Shown piece by piece: positions 1 to 5,233 of a DNA stretch of 5,487 nt. Source of the DNA: JANQLU01 sp964434955. Its GTDB lineage: Bacteria; Planctomycetota; Planctomycetia; Pirellulales; Pirellulaceae. Position numbers and translations under genes: made by a program. How positions within the stretch are numbered: position 1 is the first letter of the stretch; every line of letters begins with the position of its first letter. The notes beneath the pieces are model-generated. The model made no database searches. It worked only from the letters and a program-made list of their open reading frames with translations, and was not told the origin of the DNA. The stretch is from positions 1 to 5,487 of the forward strand of contig CAYSXI010000270.1 in assembly GCA_964434955.1 (NCBI GenBank). The letters are read 5' to 3'.

Positions 1-842
1 ATCTGGCGATAGCGAGAACGACGATGAAGTGCACCCGCCAATGCCAGAAGCGTCTTACCCGTGCCCGCTTTTCCCGCAAGCGTCATCAGCTTGATGGAAT
101 CGTCTGTAAGTGCTTTGAGCGCGAACGATTGTTCGGCATTTCTCGGCGAGATACCGTAGCATTTCGATTTCTCAACGCGGATATAGGAATCGATATCGGA
201 TCGGTAGGTTGCCAGCGCGCTTTTGGAGCCGTTTCTCAGAATGAAATTTTCGTTGGGCTTGGGGTCCAACTCTTCCGGGACTTTCTCGGACGAAATGACC
301 TCGCCGTTCTGGTAAATCGCGTCGACAACGTCGTCGTTGGTTTCAACGACGCGGCGGCCGGTATAAAGCTTGTCGACGCTTTTGATTTTGTCGTTGGTGT
401 AGTCTTGGGCTTTGACGCCGATCGCCTTGGCCTTCATTCGAAGGTTTGAATCTTTGGTGACCAGGATGACTTCAAACTCCGGCTCGCCCGAGTGAAGCCG
501 CAAAGCGGTGAACAGGATTCGATGGTCGGGGCTGTCGCTGAGGAAGATTTCCTTGAGGTCCGGAGTGACTTCGCGCCGAAAAACCACGCGAATGGATCCT
601 AGCCCCTCCCCAAGACTGGCGCCTTTGGGCGACAAAAGATCGCCGGTGAGGCCGTCGAGGGACCGGACAAACTGGCGAGCCTGGAAATTGATATCGCTGT
701 GGCCCTTTTTGAATTTGTCGATTTCTTCGAGGACGGTTATCGGGATTGCGATATCGTGTTCTTGAAACTTGCGAATGCAGTTCGCATCATGAAGACAAAC
801 GTTGGTGTCGAGAACAAAGAGCTTCCGTTTGAGATTGGTCAT
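1..842 (-). CDS. PIN-PhoH family ATPase/ribonuclease, 3' end cut by window edge
   Basis: Translating the minus strand from the ATG at 842-840 gives 280 uninterrupted codons that continue past the window edge. Residues 1 to about 150 form a PIN nuclease domain: LFVLDTNVCLHD gives the first acidic residue D12, VLEEIDKF gives E39/E40, SPDHRIL gives D106, and VTKDSNLRMKAKAIG gives D131. A linker follows, then the PhoH entry motif YGISPRNAEQSFAL (229-242) and the Walker A motif GKAGTGKT (257-264). Walker B and the rest of the PhoH ATPase domain lie outside the window. The order matches the B. subtilis YlaK / mycobacterial PhoH2 class, cytoplasmic proteins of roughly 430-450 residues in which a PIN RNase is fused to a PhoH helicase-like ATPase. 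The start is chosen because MTNLKRKLFVLDTNV is the usual beginning of this family. No strong Shine-Dalgarno precedes it. The in vivo role (RNA turnover or toxin-like regulation) is inferred from the family only. It is transcribed divergently from the thioesterase at 1060. Confidence 0.93.
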   Translation of the reverse strand, partial: MTNLKRKLFVLDTNVCLHDANCIRKFQEHDIAIPITVLEEIDKFKKGHSDINFQARQFVRSLDGLTGDLLSPKGASLGEGLGSIRVVFRREVTPDLKEIFLSDSPDHRILFTALRLHSGEPEFEVILVTKDSNLRMKAKAIGVKAQDYTNDKIKSVDKLYTGRRVVETNDDVVDAIYQNGEVISSEKVPEELDPKPNENFILRNGSKSALATYRSDIDSYIRVEKSKCYGISPRNAEQSFALKALTDDSIKLMTLAGKAGTGKTLLALAGALHRRSRYRQ

Positions 843-888
843 GTCGAAAGGTGGCGACCTCGTTACCACGCCGACCAGGAACGTGCTG

Positions 889-906
889 GATCGGGCCTTT
901 CCGATC
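889..906. promoter_or_regulatory. Candidate dyad in the PhoH / thioesterase divergent intergenic region
   Basis: The 217-bp space 843-1059 between two divergent genes must hold both promoters. The clearest structure in it is a perfect inverted repeat, GATCGG-N6-CCGATC, located 47 bp upstream of the PhoH start codon. It could be an operator or a hairpin in the PhoH 5' leader. It has no poly-T tract in either direction, so it is not a classical terminator. I found no -35/-10 pair good enough to annotate. A 6-bp stem can arise by chance, so confidence is low. Confidence 0.2.
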
Positions 907-1059
907 AGCCCTACGAGTCCACTTTACGGTCATCCCTGCGTAACGATCGTGGGTTGTTTAAAGTAAACTCAGGATTGTTTTGTGCGTCAAGTTCGGTTTG
1001 GTAATCTGCCTTCGTCGGCGTGCAACATAAATGGTTCATGAAGTTTTTGTGGGAATGCC

Positions 1060-1494
1060 ATGTCGATTTGGTTCGATGAATTTTCAGTCGAAGAAGCCAA
1101 CAAGAAACGGGCCGGTTGCCTGCTGGAAACCATGGATATTGAATTGGTTGAACGAGGCGACGATTACCTGGTTGCTCGAATGCCGGTAACGGCTCGTGTT
1201 TGTCAGCCAGCAGGAGTCCTCCACGGGGGTGCTTCGGTCGTGCTGGCAGAAACGGCCGGCACCTGGGCGGCAACCATGGTCGTCGATCGCGCCAAGCACC
1301 ATTGTGTTGGGCTTGAGATCAACGCCAATCATGTTCGCCCGGTTTCTGAAGGTTTCGTTACGGCAACCGCCACCCCTCTTCACCTGGGCCGAACCACTCA
1401 CGTTTGGCAAATCGTGCTCAAGAACGACGAAGAAAAAACGACTTGCGTCTCACGAATGACGGTCGCGGTACTGGACATGCCTTCACAGTATTGA
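1060..1494 (+). CDS. PaaI/YdiI-type hotdog-fold acyl-CoA thioesterase
   Basis: This is a complete 144-residue protein of the hotdog thioesterase superfamily. These enzymes hydrolyse acyl- or aroyl-CoA thioesters, usually as cytoplasmic dimers of dimers. The core signature Q49-PAGVLHGGASVVLAE-T carries Q49, H55 and E64. These match, offset by one, the Gln48/His54/Glu63 set I recall for E. coli YdiI (MenI) and EntH, with Glu as the catalytic base. Downstream, VGLEINANHVRPVSEGFVTATATPLHLGRTTHVWQ follows the YdiI pattern closely, and the length is typical. The best guess is therefore a 1,4-dihydroxy-2-naphthoyl-CoA thioesterase of menaquinone synthesis, but this subgroup is promiscuous and no other men gene is visible, so I assign no symbol. 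A weak GGGAA (1051-1055) precedes the ATG. Nearby upstream ATGs at 1031, 1038 and 1055 are out of frame. Repeat array A begins about 45 bp after its stop. Confidence 0.92.
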   Translation: MSIWFDEFSVEEANKKRAGCLLETMDIELVERGDDYLVARMPVTARVCQPAGVLHGGASVVLAETAGTWAATMVVDRAKHHCVGLEINANHVRPVSEGFVTATATPLHLGRTTHVWQIVLKNDEEKTTCVSRMTVAVLDMPSQY

Positions 1495-1537
1495 TTGGTG
1501 TGTGCCTTTGATCGATTGTTTCGATGGCTGGCATTGA

Positions 1538-2271
1538 CAGGTGGGAAGTGCGTCGTGGGCAGTGTCGAACCACTCGCTGGCGCGTCGTGCTTGTAGGGGC
1601 GGATGTCCGTGTTAAATCAATCGCCAGTGGCGAACCTTCAAGGGCCGAACACCATCCGAAAGATTCTTTCGCTTGCGCGTTGGTTGTATCTGCGCGGTCG
1701 ATTCACTCGCTGGCGCGTCGTGCTTGTATTGTTTGGGAGGTCGGTGCAATTGGTGGCGCGTCGTGCGTGCAGGTGCGCGGACAAACCACTCGCTGGCGCG
1801 TCGTGCTTGTAGGGNNNNNNNNNNNNNNNNNNNNNNNNNNNNNNNNNNNNNNNNNNNNNNNNNNNNNNNNNNNNNNNNNNNNNNNNNNNNNNNNNNNNNN
1901 NNNNNNNNNNNNNNGTCGTGCGTGCAGGTGCGCGGACAAACCACTCGCTGGCGCGTCGTGCTTGTAGGGGCGGATGACCGCGTTGAATCAATCGCCAGTG
2001 GCGAACCTTCAAGGGCCGAACACCAGCCGAAAGATTCTTTTGCTTGCGCGTTGGTTGTATCTGCGCGGTCGATTCACTCGCTGGCGCGTCGTGCTTGTAT
2101 TGTTTGGGAGGTCGGTGCAATTGGTGGCGCGTCGTGCGTGCAGGTGCGCGGACAAACCACTCGCTGGCGCGTCGTGCTTGTAGGGATTCGGTTGCGCGGA
2201 AAAACCACTCGCTGGCGCTTCGTGCTTGTAGAAGATGTGAGGTCGGTGCACTTGATGGCGCATTGTGCCTA
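1538..2271 (-). repeat. Array A: modular tandem repeat, 216-bp higher-order unit, interrupted by assembly gap
   Basis: Read on the minus strand, the array is built on a 23-base core that starts TACAAGCACGA and ends AGCGAG, with C at both variable positions 12 and 17. Good copies on the plus map lie at 1573-1595, 1706-1728, 1789-1811, 1944-1966, 2077-2099, 2160-2182 and 2208-2230. Degenerate copies lie at 1666-1688, 1749-1771, 2037-2059, 2120-2142 and 2249-2271. The core is followed by a linker ending in CCGCGCA. Copies alternate at 133 and 83 bp, giving a 216-bp unit (1573-1788 and 1944-2159) with five substitutions between the two units. Positions 1671-1814 and 2042-2185 are identical over 144 bp. 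The left edge is soft, because a decayed copy seems to begin near 1538. The right edge overlaps the methyltransferase stop codon. ORFs crossing the array are open only because the repeat lacks stops. No mobile-element gene is present. Confidence 0.9.
1815..1914. other. Assembly gap (100 N) inside repeat array A
   Basis: There are exactly 100 N, a conventional placeholder for a gap of unknown size. The 55 bases before it (1760-1814) are identical to the 55 bases after it (1915-1969). The two contig ends therefore finish in the same repeat sequence and could simply overlap. The coordinates of everything downstream are nominal in relation to everything upstream. Confidence 0.97.
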
Positions 2272-3078
2272 GCGTCGGCGAGCTTTGATACGAACGTAGG
2301 GCGCCACGTAAGAACTGTGGTGAGCAAAGCTTCCCGGCCGCGGGTTTGGTTTGGCGTGGACAGGTTCGATCAGGTCTTCGATCACGAATCCGCAACGGCA
2401 CATCCAGCCAATCAGCTGTTCCCAACGATGCAAAAATTCCTGGGTTCCCGGTTCGCGGATCAATGATCCGACCACTCCAGTCGGTAACGGGCCTTCGCGA
2501 TAGTAGGTCTGTTCCAGGAAAAACTTATCGCCTTCAAGCGTCTGGTTAAGTTGCAAGCTAACCGGCTGCTTGTGTTGGCTAATGTAAACACCGCCGTCTC
2601 GTATTACTCTTGCAACTTCCCGATAAACGGGTTCAAGGTCGGCGACGTAGCAAGTGCTCACCGGGTGAACGACCAGGTCGAATTCATCGTCTTTAAACAT
2701 CGACAGGTCTTCCATCGTTGTCATCACCGTTTTGAGCTGCAAATTCCTTTGCTGCGCGACATCCCGGTCGATGGCCAGCATTGCCGGACTGATATCGACC
2801 ACGGTGACTTGGCCGCCCGCTGCTGCGTAGAGTGGTCCCTGCCTTCCTCCTCCCGCTGCCAGGCACAAAACGCTTTGGCCACGGATATCGCCGTTGAGCC
2901 AGTTACAACCATCGACGACCGACAGGGGATTGTTAAAATCTTCGTCACTCGCCGGTTTGGTAAATCGGTTGTTCTGAAAAACCAACCGATCCCAAGCTTG
3001 TTGATTTGCGGCCGCGGCTTCGTTGCCTGGCTGATCCGGTCCCAAGTAAAGATTCGACCTTTTGTCTTTTTCCGCCAT
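2269..3078 (-). CDS. Class I SAM-dependent methyltransferase
   Basis: This is a complete 269-residue soluble protein with a Rossmann-type methyltransferase domain of the UbiE/Methyltransf_11 type. Motif I is VLCLAAGGGRQ (70-80). The acidic residue ending strand beta-2 is D95 in VTVVDISP. The post-I/motif II region is FDLVVHPVSTCYV (133-145), followed by VYREVARVIRDGG (151-163). The glycine-rich loop (GGGRQGPLYAAAG) and the HPVSTCYVADLEPVYREV segment resemble a methyltransferase family common in cyanobacteria and planctomycetes whose substrate I do not know. The C-terminal third (Q/E-rich, then PNPRPGSFAHHSSYVAPYVRI) probably shapes the acceptor site. The start ATG (3078-3076) lies only 21 bp from the divergent thioesterase start, and no Shine-Dalgarno precedes it. 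The stop TAG (2271-2269) lies inside a degenerate copy of the array A repeat. The fold is certain and the substrate is unknown. Confidence 0.9.
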   Translation of the reverse strand: MAEKDKRSNLYLGPDQPGNEAAAANQQAWDRLVFQNNRFTKPASDEDFNNPLSVVDGCNWLNGDIRGQSVLCLAAGGGRQGPLYAAAGGQVTVVDISPAMLAIDRDVAQQRNLQLKTVMTTMEDLSMFKDDEFDLVVHPVSTCYVADLEPVYREVARVIRDGGVYISQHKQPVSLQLNQTLEGDKFFLEQTYYREGPLPTGVVGSLIREPGTQEFLHRWEQLIGWMCRCGFVIEDLIEPVHAKPNPRPGSFAHHSSYVAPYVRIKARRR

Positions 3079-3099
3079 TGGCGTCGCTGCGTTTAATCA
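3079..3099. promoter_or_regulatory. 21-bp divergent start-to-start intergenic region without Shine-Dalgarno sites
   Basis: Only 21 bp separate the ATG of the minus-strand methyltransferase from the ATG of the plus-strand thioesterase. Neither strand shows a GGAG/AGGA-like site in front of its start. Both promoters must therefore lie partly within the opposite gene's coding sequence, and the mRNAs are probably leaderless or translated without a Shine-Dalgarno. This assumes both annotated starts are right, which the conserved N-terminal motifs support: D19 for the thioesterase, with only about ten residues before the conserved block. Confidence 0.5.
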
Positions 3100-3525
3100 A
3101 TGAACCAAAACCCGATTTTTGAAAAGACGCGTCGCGTCGAGTGGTGCGAAACGGATGAATCGGGGACGCTTCATTTTGCAAACTACGTACGGTTCATGGA
3201 AGAGACGGAATATGCCTTTCTTCGAAGCATCGGATTAAGTGTCGTATTGCAGGACGAAAAGGGTTCGATCGGATTCCCGAGGCGGAAGTGTGAATTCGAC
3301 ATATTGCAACCGGCTCGCTTTGAGCAGAACCTGACGACGCGCATCGCCGGACTTAAAGTCGATGGTGTCGTCGTCGAATATCGATTCGAGGTCGTAAGCG
3401 ACGAAGGACTTGTCGCGCGCGGTTTTTTCCAAGCCGCCTGTTGTCGATTTCCGGCCGACAAACCTCCCTATGCCATCCTGATTCCCGAATCCGTGATGGA
3501 AAGAATGACCCCGCACGCTCGTTAA
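3100..3525 (+). CDS. YbgC/4-hydroxybenzoyl-CoA thioesterase-type hotdog protein
   Basis: This is a complete 141-residue member of the 4HBT/YbgC class of hotdog thioesterases, cytoplasmic enzymes that hydrolyse acyl-CoA or acyl-ACP thioesters. The diagnostic N-terminal motif is RRVEWCETDESGTLHFANYVRFMEE split as RVEWCETD then ESGTLHFANY. It aligns with the (E/D)TDxxGxxxHxxY signature: D19 is the expected catalytic aspartate, with G22, H25 and Y29 following. The rest (FPRRKCEFDILQPARFEQNLTTR, then VVEYRFEVV and GFFQAACC) gives the usual beta-strand pattern, and the length is typical. It differs in catalytic layout from the YdiI-type enzyme at 1060, which uses Glu in the central helix. It is divergent from the methyltransferase, and the pair may act in one pathway, but the substrate cannot be read from sequence. 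No Shine-Dalgarno is visible. Array B starts 70 bp after the stop; the 3526-3595 stretch in between holds nothing I can name. Confidence 0.9.
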   Translation: MNQNPIFEKTRRVEWCETDESGTLHFANYVRFMEETEYAFLRSIGLSVVLQDEKGSIGFPRRKCEFDILQPARFEQNLTTRIAGLKVDGVVVEYRFEVVSDEGLVARGFFQAACCRFPADKPPYAILIPESVMERMTPHAR

Positions 3526-3595
3526 CAGCGAGCCTTGATCGATTTTCTCCTGACAGTCACCCGGCGATAATCTGGGCACTCAATGATTTGCCCCA

Positions 3596-4020
3596 TACAA
3601 GCACGAAGCGCAAGCAAATTTCTCAACCGCGCAGCCAAATCCATACAAGCACGAAGCGCAAGCGAGTGAATCGACCGCGCAGATACAAGCCCAACGCCCA
3701 AACGAAAGAAAATTTCGGCTGGTGCTTGGCCTTTGAAGGTTTGTCATTTTGACGCGGTCATCCGCCCATACAAGCACGAAGCGCAAGCGAGTGGTTCGAC
3801 CGCGCAGATACAAGCCCGACGCACAAGCGAAAGAAACTTTCGGCTGGTGCTTGGCCTTTGAAGGTTTGTCATTGGGGCGCGGTCATCCGCCCATACAAGC
3901 ACGAAGCGCAAGCGAGTGGTTCGACCGCGCAACCCAATCCATACAAGCACGAAGCGCAAGCGAGTGAATCGACCGCGCAGCCAAATCCATACAAGCACGA
4001 AGCGCAAGCGAGTGGTTCAA
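3596..4020 (+). repeat. Array B: modular repeat of the same family, opposite orientation to array A
   Basis: The plus strand carries the 23-base core (TACAAGCACGA... AGCGAG) with A at variable positions 12 and 17. Copies lie at 3596 (3' end diverged), 3644-3666, 3769-3791, 3894-3916, 3942-3964 and 3990-4012. Two degenerate copies (3684-3706 and 3809-3831) sit exactly 40 bp after a good core. Two spacings are used: 48 bp (core plus a short linker ending CCGCGCA and CCAAATCCA) and 125 bp (core, degenerate core, then a roughly 60-base block). The block contains TTTCGGCTGGTGCTTGGCC, CCTTTGAAGG and CGGTCATCCGCCCA. The same block, reversed and about 80-90% alike by eye, is in array A. The array fades after TGGTTCAACACCC near 4020. 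Spacers are repeated modules, not unique sequences, so this is not a CRISPR array. Function unknown. Confidence 0.9.
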
Positions 4021-4115
4021 CACCCAATTCCCCAACACCTTTCCCGCTTCAACTCACGCCTCCCCCTTTTGCTAGCAATTCATCACCTTGGCCCAATCAT
4101 CTATAGGGCTTTTCA

Positions 4116-4127
4116 TCAACTTGTTGA
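4116..4127. promoter_or_regulatory. Small dyad upstream of the ParA gene, candidate operator
   Basis: TCAAC-TT-GTTGA is a short perfect dyad that ends 48 bp before the ParA start. It lies downstream of a TATAGG (4101-4106) that could be part of a -10 box. ParA-family genes are often autoregulated, which makes a site here plausible. The arms are only five bases, no -35 is convincing, and there is no second copy in the window. Positions 4021-4115 otherwise hold a C-rich, repeat-free stretch with no recognisable element. Confidence 0.15.
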
Positions 4128-4164
4128 ATAATGGTGCTCGAAGTGCGCCCCGATTTTGAAAAAT

Positions 4165-4168
4165 GGAG
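4165..4168 (+). promoter_or_regulatory. Shine-Dalgarno GGAG deciding the ParA start
   Basis: GGAG lies seven bases before the ATG at 4176, an optimal spacing. It lies inside the extra 45 bases that a start at 4131 would add, and no comparable site precedes 4131. This supports 4176 as the true start. Confidence 0.75.
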
Positions 4169-4175
4169 TTTTCAA

Positions 4176-4994
4176 ATGCGCTCGATCGCGATCATCAATC
4201 AAAAAGGTGGTGTCGGTAAGACGACCACGGCCGTCAATTTGAGCGCTGCGCTTGCGCGAGCCGGCAAGAAGGTTTGGCTTCTGGATTTGGACCCGCAGGC
4301 TCACGCTTCGCTTCATCTTGGCCTGGCGCTGGAAGAGAATGATCCATCGATGTATCAGGTGTTGACCGAAAACCTGCCGATTGAACGGGCTCGCTATTCG
4401 GTTGACGACAATCTCTGGGTTTCGCCCTCGCATATTGATTTGGCTGCGGCAGAGATGGAACTGTCGGGCGAAGTCGGGCGAGAAATTATTTTGCGTGAGT
4501 GCTTGGAACGAGACTCTCAGGACTTTGACTACTTGATCATTGACTGCCCGCCATCACTTGGTGTGTTGACCCTCAATGCACTGACCACGGTCGACGAGGT
4601 CTTTCTGCCTCTTCAACCTCATTTTCTTGCCCTGCATGGATTGAGCAAGTTATTGCAAACGATCCAGTTGGTTGCCAAGCGATTGAATCCTGGCCTTTGT
4701 CTTTCGCGGGTGATTTACTGCATGGCGGATACGGCTACCCGGCTGGCGGGCGAAGTTATCAGCGATGTCGAAGCCTTTTTGAAGCAGGAGTCCCATTCCG
4801 ACTCGCCATGGTCCAATGCAAAAAGTTTCCAGACGCGAATTCGCCGGAACATTCGATTGGCGGAAGCTCCAAGTTTCGGCAAGTCCATTTTCGATTACGC
4901 GCCAAATTGTAACGGCTCTTCGGATTACTTCGAACTTTGCGAAGAGTTGATTCGTTCTTCAGAAGCGATCAACATACGACGCGCCGCAGCCTAG
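4176..4994 (+). CDS. ParA/Soj-family P-loop ATPase (orphan, no adjacent ParB)
   Basis: This is a 272-residue MinD/ParA-type ATPase. Such proteins bind ATP, dimerise on DNA or membrane, and position chromosomes, plasmids or large complexes. The deviant Walker A is INQKGGVGKTTTAVNL, with signature lysine K10 and P-loop lysine K15. Walker A' is LLDLDPQ (35-41), and Walker B is DYLIIDCPPS (118-127, D123). The C-terminal RRNIRLAEAPSFGKSIFDYAP matches the RLAEAPSxGxxxxxY motif of Soj-like proteins, and the length is normal. The in-frame ATG at 4131 would add 15 residues (starting MVLEVRPDF) before the invariant MRSIAIINQKGG start and has no ribosome site, so 4176 is preferred. No ParB gene lies next to it: a secreted-protein gene follows after 239 bp and repeat array B precedes it. 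I also saw no CACGTG-centred parS site. It could be a true segregation ATPase with ParB elsewhere or a cargo-positioning paralogue. Confidence 0.93.
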   Translation: MRSIAIINQKGGVGKTTTAVNLSAALARAGKKVWLLDLDPQAHASLHLGLALEENDPSMYQVLTENLPIERARYSVDDNLWVSPSHIDLAAAEMELSGEVGREIILRECLERDSQDFDYLIIDCPPSLGVLTLNALTTVDEVFLPLQPHFLALHGLSKLLQTIQLVAKRLNPGLCLSRVIYCMADTATRLAGEVISDVEAFLKQESHSDSPWSNAKSFQTRIRRNIRLAEAPSFGKSIFDYAPNCNGSSDYFELCEELIRSSEAINIRRAAA

Positions 4995-5199
4995 GCGAAA
5001 ATGGGCGCGGTTTCGTCATCAAAGCGACACGGGCGCGATCAAATTGACGTCGAAGTTTGCCACATTCCCTAGCGCGCCGTTCAAAACCGGAAGGCTCAAA
5101 AAACCGCGATTTTCCAGTCGATTTTGAGGAGCTTCTGGTTTCTTTTCTTTTTTGGTCCGGCCTTTGCGTTTGTTGTCCTGCATGCCAGAGACGGCAAAC

Positions 5200-5217
5200 A
5201 AAACGAAAACTCGTTTT
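5200..5217 (+). promoter_or_regulatory. Leader hairpin just upstream of a ribosome-binding site
   Basis: AAAACGA-AAAC-TCGTTTT forms a perfect seven-base stem with a four-base loop. It ends three bases before the AAAGGA ribosome site of the secreted protein. A stem here could modulate access to the site or protect the 5' end. It is AT-rich and followed only by TGC, so it is a poor terminator for the ParA gene. The rest of the 239-bp gap 4995-5233 holds a pyrimidine-rich run (about 5136-5156) and no gene I can support. Confidence 0.25.
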
Positions 5218-5220
5218 TGC

Positions 5221-5226
5221 AAAGGA
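5221..5226 (+). promoter_or_regulatory. Ribosome-binding site AAAGGA of the secreted protein
   Basis: AAAGGA lies seven bases before the ATG at 5234. Together with the signal peptide beginning at that ATG, it fixes the start of the partial gene. Confidence 0.7.
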
Positions 5227-5233
5227 CCCTGAA

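Noticed and set aside
24..449. 141-residue plus-strand ORF, and 508-765 and 699-1004
   Set aside because: The first two lie antisense to the PIN-PhoH gene and the third mostly within it. The minus-strand reading has recognisable PIN and Walker A motifs throughout.
1511..1525. ATCGA-TTGTT-TCGAT hairpin after the thioesterase stop
   Set aside because: Five-base AT-rich stem without a T tract. Likely chance.
1638..2327. Long ORFs across array A on both strands (for example 1638-2327 minus, 1673-2272 plus)
   Set aside because: They run through the N gap and are translations of stop-free tandem repeats in several frames at once. No ribosome site or domain is visible.
2551..3096. 181-residue plus-strand ORF
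   Set aside because: It is antisense to the methyltransferase, which has clear SAM-binding motifs. The shadow has none.
3596..4012. CRISPR array
   Set aside because: The cores are regularly repeated, but the intervening sequences are themselves repeated modules, spacing is 40/48/85/125 bp, and there are no cas genes.
3580..4131. ORFs across array B (3580-3813 and 3744-4007 minus, 3858-4106 and 3916-4131 plus)
   Set aside because: These are the same repeat read in different frames, giving YKHEAQAS- or TSTKRKRV-type strings. They are not protein genes.
4131..4175. N-terminal extension of the ParA protein from the ATG at 4131
   Set aside because: It adds 15 non-conserved residues before the invariant start. 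The GGAG at 4165-4168 fits the ATG at 4176 and nothing similar precedes 4131.
5044..5073. TTGACG as a -35 box for the secreted-protein gene
   Set aside because: No acceptable -10 box lies 16-18 bp downstream (the sequence there is around TCCCTAGC).
5095..5128. CTCAAAA-N20-TTTTGAG as a ParA terminator
   Set aside because: The loop is 20 bases, the stem is AT-rich, and the pyrimidine-rich run begins only after several intervening bases. It does not meet intrinsic terminator criteria.
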